A stretch of 64,000 bases of DNA from Pseudobacillus lumedeiriae (GTDB taxonomy: Bacteria; Bacillota; Bacilli; Bacillales; Domibacillaceae), in NCBI RefSeq assembly GCF_044891285.1, contig NZ_JAUIYO010000002.1:434001-498000 (forward strand), read 5' to 3'. Below the pieces are notes generated by a model. It had not been told where the DNA came from and made no database searches. It saw nothing but the letters and a program-made list of their open reading frames with translations. Positions 1 through 9,018 of this stretch are shown piece after piece (position 1 is the first letter of the stretch; each line of letters opens with the position of its first letter). Both the position numbers and the translations under genes were made by a program.

Positions 1-1
1 A

Positions 2-679
2 ATCACGGATCAATTAGATTTGTCACTGCTTGATGGTGTAGATGAGAATGTAATGAAAAAGAAAATGAATAAGGCCGATTGCCCAATAGAAGGTTTTATC
101 GTTATGATTGGCGATTTGATTCAGCATTTTCTCGGAAAGATTGATGCGTTTGAAGTTCGTCTAAGGGATTTGCTTTGGCGGATTAAAGAAAAAAACAATA
201 TAGATATTCTTGATGAAACAACAAAAAACCGCCATGAGCTTTTAATATGGAAGAATTTAATTATTCCTCTTTTTGAAATTCAGTATGGCTTAGAGGAAAC
301 GTTCGGCAGTGAGATCTCGAAAGGAATTCATTTTCAACGAGCCCGAAAACGTATGGAACGAGCCCGAATGTTAGTGAATGAGTACGATAAAGAACTTGCA
401 GCTATGGTGGAACTGGAAAATACAGTATCAGCACATCGGGGAAATGAAATTATGAAAACCTTGACAGTACTGACTACCTTGTTTACCCCAGTGGCGGCAT
501 GGGGGGCTGTTTGGGGAATGAACTTTCGAAATATGCCGGAGCTTGATTGGAAATTTGGTTATGTCTTTTCTTGGGGAATCATTGGATTGACGACGCTTAT
601 TTTGTACGTATATTTGTTGAAAAAAGGCTGGATGGGCGATATTTTGCGTGGAAAAAGAAAAGACTCATTTTTTAAATAA
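2..679 (+). CDS. corA: CorA-family magnesium/divalent cation channel, C-terminal part
   Basis: The frame is open to the left edge of the window, so the gene starts upstream and only about 225 C-terminal residues are visible; a TTG at position 20 lies inside the frame and is probably not the real start. The diagnostic Gly-Met-Asn motif sits at the end of the first of two C-terminal membrane segments (WGMNF, about 51 residues before the stop). A second hydrophobic helix and a basic tail (RGKRK) follow. Family knowledge: CorA forms pentameric inner-membrane channels for Mg2+, Co2+ or Ni2+. The upstream part is a charged, helical cytosolic segment, as expected. Substrate is not determinable from this fragment. 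Confidence 0.88.
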   Translation: MTDQLDLSLLDGVDENVMKKKMNKADCPIEGFIVMIGDLIQHFLGKIDAFEVRLRDLLWRIKEKNNIDILDETTKNRHELLIWKNLIIPLFEIQYGLEETFGSEISKGIHFQRARKRMERARMLVNEYDKELAAMVELENTVSAHRGNEIMKTLTVLTTLFTPVAAWGAVWGMNFRNMPELDWKFGYVFSWGIIGLTTLILYVYLLKKGWMGDILRGKRKDSFFK

Positions 680-842
680 TTCATTTTAAATTAATAAGAG
701 AAGCTTATCAAACTTGATTTGATTATCGTTATTTACTTATGTTAATCATTGTACTATCATGAAATTATACGAAAAGCAGAGGATTCCATCTTTGAGCTTT
801 TCAGCTATGCTTACATACTTATTACAAAGAGGGGGAATCGGG

Positions 843-3566
843 ATGGCAAAGAATGATGTATTTAATGCCCGTTCAAATTTTGAGCTTGATGGTAAGCGCT
901 ACAATTACTATCGTTTAGCAGCTTTAGAAGAAGCGGGTGTGGCGAAAGTATCCCGCCTGCCATATTCGATCAAAGTATTATTAGAATCGGTATTGCGTCA
1001 ATACGACGACTATGTAATTAAAAAGGACCATGTGGAGAATTTAGCTAAATGGGGAGCTGCTGATTTAAGTGAAGCTGAAGTGCCATTTAAGCCTTCACGT
1101 GTTATTTTACAAGACTTTACAGGCGTTCCGGTTGTAGTGGATCTTGCTTCATTGCGTAAAGCAATGGCGGACATGGGCGGAAATCCAGACGTTATTAACC
1201 CTGAAATTCCAGTGGATCTTGTTATTGACCATTCTGTACAAGTAGACACATATGGCACTCCAGAAGCGCTTGAGAGAAACATGGATCTTGAGTTTGAACG
1301 CAATGCTGAGCGTTACGAATTTTTAAGCTGGGCACAGAAAGCGTTTGACAACTATCGTGCGGTTCCACCGGCAACAGGGATCGTTCACCAAGTAAACCTT
1401 GAGTACTTAGCTAGTGTTGTGCATGCGATCGAAACGGCAAATGGCGAGTTTGAAACTTACCCAGATACGCTTGTTGGAACAGACTCTCATACAACAATGA
1501 TTAATGGTATCGGTGTTCTTGGATGGGGTGTCGGCGGAATTGAAGCTGAAGCAGGTATGCTTGGCCAGCCTTCTTATTTCCCAGTTCCAGAGGTAATCGG
1601 TGTGAAATTAATAGGCGAACTTCCAAACGGCGCGACAGCAACAGACTTGGCGCTTAAAGTGACACAAGTGCTGCGTGCAAAAGGTGTAGTCGGCAAGTTT
1701 GTTGAGTTCTTTGGTCCTGGTGTATCTCAGCTGCCGCTTGCAGATCGTGCAACGATTGCCAACATGGCACCTGAATATGGGGCAACTTGCGGATTCTTCC
1801 CGGTTGATGCTGAGTCACTAGACTACATGCGTTTAACTGGCCGTGAAGAAAGCCATATCAGAGTCGTTGAACAATACTTGAAAGAAAACGGTATGTTCTT
1901 TACTCCTGACAACGAAGATCCAGTCTACACGGATGTTGTTGAATTAAATCTAGCTGAAATTGAGCCGAATTTATCTGGTCCGAAACGGCCGCAAGATTTA
2001 ATTCCGCTTTCTAGCATGCAGAAGTCTTTCCAAGAAGCGATCAGTGCTCCGGAAGGCAACCAAGGATTCGGATTAACTTCACAGGAATTAGATAAAGAAA
2101 CAACAGTTAAATTTGCTGACGGTGAATCTGTTGAGATGAAAACAGGCGCTGTAGCGATCGCTGCCATCACATCTTGTACGAATACATCTAATCCGTACGT
2201 GCTGCTTGCTGCTGGTTTAGTAGCGAAAAAAGCAGTGGAACTTGGATTAGAAGTACCGAAATATGTAAAAACATCATTGGCACCTGGATCAAAGGTTGTA
2301 ACTGGTTATCTTCGTGATGCTGGATTATTAGGATACATGGAGAAAATTGGTTTTAATCTTGTAGGGTACGGTTGTACAACATGTATCGGTAACTCTGGTC
2401 CATTGAAGGATGAAATCGAAAAAGCGATTGTTGATGCGGATCTTTTAGTGACATCTGTCCTTTCAGGTAACCGTAACTTTGAAGGCCGGATCCATCCGCT
2501 TGTAAAAGCAAACTACCTTGCTTCACCGCCATTAGTTGTTGCTTATGCTTTAGCCGGTACAGTCAACATCGATTTCGCAAAAGATCCAATCGGTAAAGAT
2601 AAAGACGGCAAAGATGTCTTCTTTAAAGATATCTGGCCAGAAACAGAAGAAGTAAAAGAAGTTGTACAGCGCGCTGTTACACCAGAATTGTTCCGTAAAG
2701 AATACGAGCGTGTATTTGACAGCAACTCTCGCTGGAATCAAATTCAAACGAGCAACGAAGCTCTTTACAGCTGGAATACAGATTCAACGTATATTCAAAA
2801 CCCGCCATTCTTCCAAGGGTTGTCGGCAGTTCCTGAGAAAATTGAAGCGCTTAGAGGTTTGCGCGTTATGGGTAAATTCGGTGACTCCGTAACGACAGAC
2901 CACATTTCTCCTGCCGGTGCTATCGGTAAAGACACGCCTGCAGGCAAATACTTGCGCTCAAAAGGTGTAGAACCGCGTGACTTTAACTCTTACGGTTCTC
3001 GTCGAGGCAATCATGAAGTAATGATGCGCGGAACATTCGCTAATATCCGTATTCGTAACCAAATCGCTCCTGGAACAGAAGGAGGATTTACGACTTACTG
3101 GCCAACAGGCGAAGTCATGGCAATTTATGATGCGTGCATGAAGTATCAAGAAGATGGTACAGGACTTGTCGTTCTTGCTGGAAAAGATTACGGAATGGGT
3201 TCATCCCGTGACTGGGCAGCGAAAGGAACAAATCTTCTTGGAGTAAAAACAGTCATCGCTGAAAGTTACGAGCGTATTCACCGTTCAAACCTCGTAATGA
3301 TGGGTGTACTTCCATTACAGTTTAAAATGGGTGAGAATGCAACAACATTAGGATTGACTGGTAAAGAAGTCATCGAAGTAAACTTAGATGACAATGTCAA
3401 ACCTCGTGACATCGTAACCGTTACAGCTACAGACGAAAACGGCAGCAAGAAGGAATTCCAAGCTCTTGCCCGCTTTGATTCAGACGTAGAAGTAGATTAT
3501 TACCGCAATGGAGGCATTCTGCAAATGGTGCTTCGCGGTAAACTGCAAAACATTGAAGCAAAATAA
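843..3566 (+). CDS. acnA: Aconitate hydratase (aconitase A)
   Basis: About 907 residues, the normal length for bacterial aconitase A. It interconverts citrate and isocitrate in the TCA cycle; in Bacillus the apo-protein also binds RNA iron-responsive elements (family knowledge). The [4Fe-4S] ligands are visible: Cys445 in SCTNTSNP and Cys511/Cys514 in GCTTCIGNSG. The frame is open from 759, but the ATG at 843 is preceded by a strong ribosome site (GAGGGGG) and begins MAKNDVFNARSNFELDGK, matching the family N-terminus, so 843 is chosen. Monocistronic: a strong hairpin terminator follows directly. Confidence 0.97.
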   Translation: MAKNDVFNARSNFELDGKRYNYYRLAALEEAGVAKVSRLPYSIKVLLESVLRQYDDYVIKKDHVENLAKWGAADLSEAEVPFKPSRVILQDFTGVPVVVDLASLRKAMADMGGNPDVINPEIPVDLVIDHSVQVDTYGTPEALERNMDLEFERNAERYEFLSWAQKAFDNYRAVPPATGIVHQVNLEYLASVVHAIETANGEFETYPDTLVGTDSHTTMINGIGVLGWGVGGIEAEAGMLGQPSYFPVPEVIGVKLIGELPNGATATDLALKVTQVLRAKGVVGKFVEFFGPGVSQLPLADRATIANMAPEYGATCGFFPVDAESLDYMRLTGREESHIRVVEQYLKENGMFFTPDNEDPVYTDVVELNLAEIEPNLSGPKRPQDLIPLSSMQKSFQEAISAPEGNQGFGLTSQELDKETTVKFADGESVEMKTGAVAIAAITSCTNTSNPYVLLAAGLVAKKAVELGLEVPKYVKTSLAPGSKVVTGYLRDAGLLGYMEKIGFNLVGYGCTTCIGNSGPLKDEIEKAIVDADLLVTSVLSGNRNFEGRIHPLVKANYLASPPLVVAYALAGTVNIDFAKDPIGKDKDGKDVFFKDIWPETEEVKEVVQRAVTPELFRKEYERVFDSNSRWNQIQTSNEALYSWNTDSTYIQNPPFFQGLSAVPEKIEALRGLRVMGKFGDSVTTDHISPAGAIGKDTPAGKYLRSKGVEPRDFNSYGSRRGNHEVMMRGTFANIRIRNQIAPGTEGGFTTYWPTGEVMAIYDACMKYQEDGTGLVVLAGKDYGMGSSRDWAAKGTNLLGVKTVIAESYERIHRSNLVMMGVLPLQFKMGENATTLGLTGKEVIEVNLDDNVKPRDIVTVTATDENGSKKEFQALARFDSDVEVDYYRNGGILQMVLRGKLQNIEAK

Positions 3567-3575
3567 AGGACGTGT

Positions 3576-3606
3576 AAAAGAGGCTGGCATATCGCTGGCC
3601 TCTTTT
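3576..3606 (+). terminator. Rho-independent terminator of acnA
   Basis: Perfect 9-bp inverted repeat AAAAGAGGC / GCCTCTTTT around a 13-nt loop, ten bases after the aconitase stop codon. Confidence 0.85.
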
Positions 3607-3760
3607 GTTGTGTAGAGAATGGTTGTTGTTTTCTACAATAAAATGAAAGAACGTTGTGGAACATTCGACTCATTGTTAAAGTTGTTTGAAAATTTAGTAT
3701 AAAATCTTGTTCATAAGGGAACAATGCTTATAATGACCTAAAGGAAGGAGGGAATGTAAG

Positions 3761-3904
3761 ATGAGAAAAATACAAAGAAAGTCATTTTCTGAACTCGTAA
3801 AGGAGAATAAACGCGAGCTGTTAGAAGATCCTATTGCCATGAAAGTGATAGAAGAAAGGTTAGAGGCACGTTTGGAGATGAGGCGCTTCCGTGAAGCAAA
3901 GTAA
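3761..3904 (+). CDS. Small Fur-regulated basic protein B (FbpB)-like protein
   Basis: 47-residue ORF with an excellent ribosome site (AAGGAAGGAGGG) eight bases before ATG. The protein is highly charged: it starts MRKIQRKSFSELVKENKREL and continues with Glu/Arg-rich helix (VIEERLEARLEMRR). This pattern, MRK-basic-(S/Y)F-x-ELV-x-NK(R/K)E(L/I)L, is that of the short FbpB/pfam13040 proteins, which in B. subtilis help the sRNA FsrA repress iron-containing enzymes under iron limitation. The family call rests on recalled pattern only. I see no convincing Fur box upstream. It lies just after aconitase, a known FsrA target in B. subtilis, and ends at a bidirectional terminator. Confidence 0.75.
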   Translation: MRKIQRKSFSELVKENKRELLEDPIAMKVIEERLEARLEMRRFREAK

Positions 3905-3921
3905 CGGAGTACCTACATAGG

Positions 3922-3990
3922 AAAAGCTGTTTCAACTCTCTTCGTCTGTTTTGATTGACACAGATGAATAGGCTAATTGAAACAGCTTTT
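3922..3990. terminator. Bidirectional terminator between the FbpB-like gene and ggt
   Basis: Perfect 14-bp inverted repeat AAAAGCTGTTTCAA / TTGAAACAGCTTTT with A-run and T-run flanks, between two convergent genes. Confidence 0.8.
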
Positions 3991-3998
3991 TGTTTTGG

Positions 3999-5687
3999 TT
4001 AATTTTCAGATTGATTGACGCCTACAGGGATTCCTGGCCTTGAAGAATCACTGGCTCCATACAGTTGATGAGATTGTGTATCAAAAAGGACGGCCTGCAC
4101 GTTTCCCATCGGAAGAGCAATTTTATCGAATTGATAATTCATCTTTTTTAATGCCTGTCTGGCATCATGAGGTACTCCTTCTTCCCACCAGATTAATGGT
4201 CCTGTACTATTAAAAATACGGGGTTCTTCTATAGCGTCTTTTAAATCCATTTCATAATCAATGACATGAATGATCGTTTGCAGTACAGATGCGACGATAG
4301 TCGGGCCCCCGGGTGAGCCGAGCGTCAAAAATGGTTTTCCATCTTTAAAGATGATGGTTGGGGTTTTCATGCTGACAGGGTATTTATTTGGTTCTACACT
4401 GTTAATGCCTTCAAGAGAAGGATCAAAATCTGTCATATCATTGTTTAACAAAAAACCGCATCCTGGAACCATGATTCCTGAACCGAAAGTATGTTCTAAT
4501 GAAGAGGTACAGGCTGCGATATTTCCATCTTTGTCTACAGCGATAAAGTGGGTCGTTTCTGAACCGATGTCAAAAAGCTGTGCTTGTAAGCCGCTCGGTT
4601 TCATGTTTTCTACAAATCTCCAAGGGTTGCCGGCCGTCACTTGGTCATTGCGAAATTTGAAGTTATACAATTTACTGCGTTCCTCTAAGTAGTCGGGATG
4701 AAGAAGGCCTTCAATAGGAACGTCATAAAAGCTAGGATCACTCATAAAGGATAGTTTGTCGGCTGCCATGATTCGTAAGGTTTCAGCAATTAAATAATAT
4801 TTTTCCCATGAATGAACATGATATTGACCAATATTCATTTTTTCCAGCAGTTTCAGCATATAAAGAAGAGAGAAGCCGCCCCCGTTTGGCGGACTTGGAA
4901 CTATTACATCGAAGCCTTTGTAAGATGCTTGAAGAGGTGTTTTTACTTCTGCTTCATAGACGGCAAGATCCTCTAGTTCTAAACAGCCATGTAGTTTTTT
5001 CACTTCCTTTACTATTTCTTTACCAAGCCTTCCTCCATAAAAAGAATCTGCGCCGTTTGTTTGCAGTTCTTTTAGAGTATCCGTTAAGTCTGCGTTAACG
5101 ACTATCTCTCCTTCTGTTAAAGGAACGCCGTCCGGAAAGAAAAAGGATCTTCCTTCGTCTCCGAGCCGATTGCCAAATCGTTCAATGCCCGATACCCATG
5201 TTTTATTTACTTTTATCCCTTTTTGTGACAACTGAATAGCAGGTTCAATTAATTCTCCCCATGTCTTACTTCCGTAAAGCTTGATGGCTTGATCGAACGC
5301 TTTTAAGATGCCGGGGATGGCCACAGCGGTACCAGGTGTTGAGCGCTCTAAGAAAGGAATAATGTCTTGTTTCTCGTCTATGAATACATTTTTTTTAGCA
5401 TTCTTTGGCGCTTTTGAATGTCCCTGAATCACTTTCACTTCTTGTTTTTTAGCATCATAATACATAATGAATCCACTTGAACCGAGACCTGTGTTAAATG
5501 GTTCGGAGACGGCCAGCGCAAATTGCATAGCAGCAAGTGCGTCCATCGCATTGCCGCCGGCTTTTAATATACGGGCTCCAATAGAAGAGGATTCCTCCGT
5601 AGCGCTTGCTGTCATACCGGCATTTCCCCATGCGCGCTGGTTTCCATTTTCTCTTTTCTGATTGTTCATAATGGTTTTTATATCCAT
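3999..5687 (-). CDS. ggt: Gamma-glutamyltransferase family protein (cytosolic type)
   Basis: About 562 residues with the N-terminal nucleophile fold of gamma-glutamyltranspeptidases: GNAMDALAAMQFALAVSEP near the N-terminus, the autoprocessing site and nucleophile Thr in SETTHF (about residue 378), and the glycine loop GSPGGPT near the C-terminus. It should cleave or transfer gamma-glutamyl groups (glutathione-like or gamma-Glu peptides). There is no signal peptide, unlike the secreted B. subtilis Ggt, so it is more like the intracellular YwrD type. The ATG at 5687 is chosen because GAGGTG lies six bases before it; a GTG at 5696 is also possible. It follows an M20 peptidase gene by about 25 bases, probably one operon, which suggests joint breakdown of gamma-glutamyl peptides. 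Confidence 0.88.
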   Translation of the reverse strand: MDIKTIMNNQKRENGNQRAWGNAGMTASATEESSSIGARILKAGGNAMDALAAMQFALAVSEPFNTGLGSSGFIMYYDAKKQEVKVIQGHSKAPKNAKKNVFIDEKQDIIPFLERSTPGTAVAIPGILKAFDQAIKLYGSKTWGELIEPAIQLSQKGIKVNKTWVSGIERFGNRLGDEGRSFFFPDGVPLTEGEIVVNADLTDTLKELQTNGADSFYGGRLGKEIVKEVKKLHGCLELEDLAVYEAEVKTPLQASYKGFDVIVPSPPNGGGFSLLYMLKLLEKMNIGQYHVHSWEKYYLIAETLRIMAADKLSFMSDPSFYDVPIEGLLHPDYLEERSKLYNFKFRNDQVTAGNPWRFVENMKPSGLQAQLFDIGSETTHFIAVDKDGNIAACTSSLEHTFGSGIMVPGCGFLLNNDMTDFDPSLEGINSVEPNKYPVSMKTPTIIFKDGKPFLTLGSPGGPTIVASVLQTIIHVIDYEMDLKDAIEEPRIFNSTGPLIWWEEGVPHDARQALKKMNYQFDKIALPMGNVQAVLFDTQSHQLYGASDSSRPGIPVGVNQSEN

Positions 5688-5712
5688 GTTCTTCACCTCG
5701 AATTTTTATAAA

Positions 5713-6849
5713 TTATTCAGAAAGTTGTTCAATGATTTTGGCAAGTAGTATCGTTCGATTGATGAAAGAAGGTAAATCGGTATATTCCTCGGTTTCACTA
5801 TGCGAGAATTCACCGATTGGACCGAGGCCGTCAATAGTGGGAATGCCTTTGGCTGCTGTGTAGGACGCATCCGATCCTCCTCCCGTACTCACTTCGTGGA
5901 TGTTAAAACCAAGCTCTTTTCCTATAGACCGCACACGCTGAAACAATTCTTCCGATGCATCGGTTCGTTCCATCGGAGGCCGGCCAATGCTGCCAGTCAG
6001 TTCTGTTCTCGTGCCATCAACTGTTTCTTCTGCAGCAATTTCATGAATGGCTTTCGTCAGGTTCATGGCCTGTTCTTTGTTTTTGACCCGAACATCAATT
6101 TCCGCTTCCGCCTGTGGGGCGACAGTGTTAACGGAAAGTCCGCCTCTGATTAAACCGACATTTACGGTCAATCCCTGATCATAATCGTTCAGCTGCTGCA
6201 GACGGATGATTTTATGAGCCAGCTCCTCAATCGCACTGATCCCGATCTCTGGTTCTACTCCTGCGTGGGCGCTTTTTCCCTGTACATGTATCTTGAAATG
6301 ACCGACGCCTTTTCTTTCTGTTACGACGCCATCATTTGGCCGTCCGCATTCGAGGACAAGGCTGTACTCTTTGTCAGCTGCTGCTTCGTCGATTAAAGCT
6401 TTTGATGAAACCGAGCCGATCTCTTCATCGCTGTTAAAAATAATATGGACATTGTTAATAGCCGGGGAGCCGCTTGCCTGTAAGGCTTTCATCGCATAAA
6501 GTGCTTGAACATGGCTTGCTTTTTCGTCATTTACACCCGGCCCATATGCTTTATCGCCAATAATAGAAAAAGGGCGCTTTTTTGCTTCTCCTTTTGGAAA
6601 TACCGTATCCATATGGGCGATGATCAAGATTTTAGGAGTACTGTCCTGTTTCGCTTTAATTTCCAAGTGGTTGCCTACATTCACTTGCCGGTGTATTTTC
6701 ACATGCATATCTATTTCTTCGAATTGTTCCTTTAACAAGGCGCCGACACGATCTACGCCTTCTTTATCGTAAGAGCTGCTGTCAATATTGACGATAGATT
6801 CTAAAAGATCGATCATTTCTTGTTTTTTACTTTGGATGTACTGTTTCAC
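5713..6849 (-). CDS. M20-family metallopeptidase (carboxypeptidase G2/ArgE type)
   Basis: About 378 residues. Zinc and catalytic motifs in order: HMDTVFPKG (first His and catalytic Asp), GPGVNDEKA (bridging Asp), SDEEIGS (general-base Glu pair), ECGRPND and a C-terminal GEFSHSETEEY His. A dimerisation domain (GKSAHAGVEPEIG) sits in the middle. Such enzymes remove a C-terminal residue, often glutamate, or deacylate amino acids. The frame opens at 6888, but GTG at 6849 has AGGAGGGG six bases upstream and is the likely start. First gene of a probable two-gene operon with the gamma-glutamyltransferase. The exact substrate cannot be read from sequence. Confidence 0.87.
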   Translation of the reverse strand: MKQYIQSKKQEMIDLLESIVNIDSSSYDKEGVDRVGALLKEQFEEIDMHVKIHRQVNVGNHLEIKAKQDSTPKILIIAHMDTVFPKGEAKKRPFSIIGDKAYGPGVNDEKASHVQALYAMKALQASGSPAINNVHIIFNSDEEIGSVSSKALIDEAAADKEYSLVLECGRPNDGVVTERKGVGHFKIHVQGKSAHAGVEPEIGISAIEELAHKIIRLQQLNDYDQGLTVNVGLIRGGLSVNTVAPQAEAEIDVRVKNKEQAMNLTKAIHEIAAEETVDGTRTELTGSIGRPPMERTDASEELFQRVRSIGKELGFNIHEVSTGGGSDASYTAAKGIPTIDGLGPIGEFSHSETEEYTDLPSFINRTILLAKIIEQLSE

Positions 6850-6997
6850 GAATACCCCTCCTGTAAAATGAGTATGTTCGTTATTCATACCCTAATTGAT
6901 CGCTGTTTTAACGTTCTTTCTTTTATAATTAGAGTGAGCTATACTGTATAAATCAGGATAAATAGCTTCCAAAAAAGAGATAAGGGAGATTGGATAG

Positions 6998-7420
6998 ATG
7001 CTCGTTTCAGAAAAAGAAGTACAAGTGCGTTATGCAGAAACAGATGCGATGCAGGTTGTCTATCACGGCCAATATGTCGTTTGGCTTGAACTTGGCCGCA
7101 CACAGTTAATTGAGGATTTAGGCTTTCATTATGCAGATATGGAGAAAGAAGGGTATGTCTCTCCGGTGCTGGATATACAGCTTTCTTATAAGAAGCCCTT
7201 TCGTTACGGAGATACTGCCTGGGTGTATTCATGGATTGAAGAATATAATGGAGTCCGAACAGTATACGGCTATGAAATTAAAAATAAAGAAGGGGAAGTA
7301 TGTTTGAAAGGCAAGACTTCTCATACGATCGTTAAAAAAGATACGTTTCGGCCGGTGTCGATGAAACGGGTGTTTCCAGAATGGCACAAAGTATACGAAG
7401 AAAATAAGAAACAAGCATGA
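6998..7420 (+). CDS. yneP: Hotdog-fold acyl-CoA thioesterase, YneP-like
   Basis: 140 residues of the 4-hydroxybenzoyl-CoA thioesterase hotdog family. The active-site region is seen as RYAETDAMQVVYHGQYVVW, with the conserved Asp and Tyr-His, and the later DIQLSYKKPFRYGD segment is typical. It hydrolyses acyl-CoA thioesters in the cytosol; the natural acyl chain is unknown. Preceded by AAGGGAG at good spacing. Position next to yneQ and upstream of yneR-plsY-yneT-parEC matches the B. subtilis yne block, which supports the symbol. Confidence 0.88.
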   Translation: MLVSEKEVQVRYAETDAMQVVYHGQYVVWLELGRTQLIEDLGFHYADMEKEGYVSPVLDIQLSYKKPFRYGDTAWVYSWIEEYNGVRTVYGYEIKNKEGEVCLKGKTSHTIVKKDTFRPVSMKRVFPEWHKVYEENKKQA

Positions 7421-7438
7421 TCTAGGCGGGAGAAGAGA

Positions 7439-7741
7439 ATGGCATTTGGCATACATAGACAGGAATTAAAAGAGTGGAAGCAGCAAATCGACGCAGGGAA
7501 TATTGCCTTTTTAACGCATTACTGGGTTGATGAAAGGTTTCCTCATTGCCGCACCGTTACAAAAGCAGGATGCCGGGACTTAGAAAAACTCGCTCGGTGG
7601 GGAGCGGAATATGGACTGAGAAAAGAGTGGATTGACCGTAGAGAAGACGGCTATTCACACTTTGATCTTCTTGGAGACCGACAGAAAGAAATTTTGCAAA
7701 AAGAAGGGCTGTACAGCCATATTGAAAGATTTAACTTATAG
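7439..7741 (+). CDS. yneQ: YneQ-like conserved protein of unknown function
   Basis: 100 residues, 18 bases after yneP, so probably co-transcribed. The protein is soluble, rich in aromatic and charged residues (HYWVDERFPHCRTVTKAGC, then WGAEYGLRKEWIDRR) and has no membrane segment or signal. It has two cysteines and several histidines, but no recognisable metal site or catalytic motif. Identification as YneQ rests mostly on position between yneP and yneR. Function unknown. Confidence 0.75.
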   Translation: MAFGIHRQELKEWKQQIDAGNIAFLTHYWVDERFPHCRTVTKAGCRDLEKLARWGAEYGLRKEWIDRREDGYSHFDLLGDRQKEILQKEGLYSHIERFNL

Positions 7742-7744
7742 GAT

Positions 7745-7825
7745 ATGTTCATGACTATTATTGATCTGACTGCTTTGTTGACTGAAGTGCCTGCAGCGGA
7801 AATCAACAGACAGGTGTAACAAAGT
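7745..7825. repeat. Dispersed intergenic repeat, copy 1
   Basis: Shares blocks with copies at 30016 and 31296: GTTCATGACTA...TTGAT, TTTGTTGA, GCAGCGGAAATCAACA and TAACAAAG. TTGTTGA near the left pairs with TCAACA on the right, so the element can form a hairpin. It lies between the yneQ stop and its terminator. Confidence 0.65.
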
Positions 7826-7833
7826 GAAATGAT

Positions 7834-7869
7834 AAAAAGCGAAAAGGGGCATACACCTTTTCGCTTTTT
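7834..7869. terminator. Bidirectional terminator between yneQ and yneR
   Basis: Perfect inverted repeat AAAAAGCGAAAAGG / CCTTTTCGCTTTTT with an 8-nt loop, between convergent genes. Confidence 0.85.
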
Positions 7870-7870
7870 A

Positions 7871-8167
7871 TTACGATTGTTTTATATATTCGTATTCTGG
7901 CTCGTCTAGTTTTTCATTATATTTAACATATAAATCATGATTATCGAAGTACCAGAGATCACTTTGTTCGATAAAATAAACAGCGCCATCTGCTTCGATT
8001 TTTGTTCCTATTTCAATAGGTTCGTCTTTACTCACGCCGAGTGAGAAACCTTGATGGAGAGGACTCGAGCCGCCATATCGAACAAAAAAGCGGATGTAGT
8101 GCCCCGAACTTACATTCATTTCATCTTTAAACCAGATAAGAACCCTTGGATCTAATTGAATGTTCAT
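7871..8167 (-). CDS. yneR: HesB/YadR-like protein YneR
   Basis: 98 residues resembling the HesB/IscA-like YneR group: a beta-rich core with RFFVRYGGSSPLHQGFSLGV and FIEQSDLWYFDNHDLYVKY. It has no cysteine at all, so it cannot ligate iron or an Fe-S cluster like true IscA proteins; its role is unknown. Start ATG at 8167 has GGAGGTGAATGA just upstream. Minus strand, convergent with yneQ and just downstream of plsY in the reverse direction, as in B. subtilis. Confidence 0.82.
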   Translation of the reverse strand: MNIQLDPRVLIWFKDEMNVSSGHYIRFFVRYGGSSPLHQGFSLGVSKDEPIEIGTKIEADGAVYFIEQSDLWYFDNHDLYVKYNEKLDEPEYEYIKQS

Positions 8168-8218
8168 GCTTCATTCACCTCCGCTGTTTCTAAGTGTATC
8201 ACGGAAAAGGGAAAGGAC

Positions 8219-8258
8219 AAAAACAGATGCTTGACCAATAAAGTCAAGCATCTGTTTT
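8219..8258 (-). terminator. Terminator of plsY
   Basis: 16-bp inverted repeat AAAACAGATGCTTGAC / GTCAAGCATCTGTTTT. On the minus strand it starts at the plsY stop codon, which overlaps the stem base, and ends in a U run. Confidence 0.8.
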
Positions 8259-8838
8259 ACATCCATGTAATTTTTGGCTCCGTTTTATTCTTGATACGGG
8301 AAATATTGGAACGATGCCGATAAATAACGAAAAAAGCTAAAATACCTACAACAATGATCAGCGGCAGGCTGCCAAGAATGATCGCGTATGTTACGGCAAC
8401 AACAGCGACAATCATGGATGATAAGGAAACATATTTAGTTAAATAGAGGGAAATAAAAAAGCTAAGCAGAATAACAAGAAACATCACCGGCTGCACACCA
8501 AGCAGGACACCGCCAGAAGTCGCTACTGCTTTTCCTCCTTTGAAACCAGCAAATACAGGGAACATGTGACCGATAACGGCTGCTACACCAGCAATAAGCG
8601 GATCAAGATCTGGACTAAGCCATAGAGGCAGCAGTGTCGCCGCTGTTCCCTTTAAAATATCAGCGAGAGTAACGACAATGCCTGCCTTTACTCCAAGTGT
8701 ACGAAAAGAATTCGTTGCACCAAGGTTTCCGCTGCCATGTTCGCGGATATCAATGCCGAAAAAACATTTGCCGACAATTAAGCCAGAAGGGATCGACCCG
8801 AGTAAATAGGCTAATAAAATAATAACTGCAATAATCAT
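8257..8838 (-). CDS. plsY: Acyl-phosphate:glycerol-3-phosphate acyltransferase PlsY
   Basis: 193 residues, the same length as B. subtilis PlsY. This integral membrane enzyme moves the acyl group from acyl-phosphate to glycerol-3-phosphate, the first step of phospholipid synthesis. Signatures: LLGSIPSG near the N-terminus, the G3P-binding stretch REHGSGNLGATN, and GFKGGKAVATSGG in the middle, between about five hydrophobic helices. The frame is open to 8859, but AAAGGGG seven bases before the ATG at 8838 marks the start. Confidence 0.95.
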   Translation of the reverse strand: MIIAVIILLAYLLGSIPSGLIVGKCFFGIDIREHGSGNLGATNSFRTLGVKAGIVVTLADILKGTAATLLPLWLSPDLDPLIAGVAAVIGHMFPVFAGFKGGKAVATSGGVLLGVQPVMFLVILLSFFISLYLTKYVSLSSMIVAVVAVTYAIILGSLPLIIVVGILAFFVIYRHRSNISRIKNKTEPKITWM

Positions 8839-9018
8839 AATCGTGCCCCTTTTATTCATTCTTTAACATTTTAACAAAGCCAAAATAATAGGTATGAATG
8901 CTTTTGATACTGATTCTTATTTTAACATGGGATAACGGAGAAAAGGGAACTTTTCCGTTGCTTGAATGAAAAAATTAGCGTACTCTCAATGGATAATATC
9001 AGCCACTTTTAGAAGGAA

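Noticed and set aside
3661..3730. Fur box before the FbpB-like gene
   Set aside because: The best candidate (TTGAAAATTTAGTATA) matches the 7-1-7 consensus too poorly.
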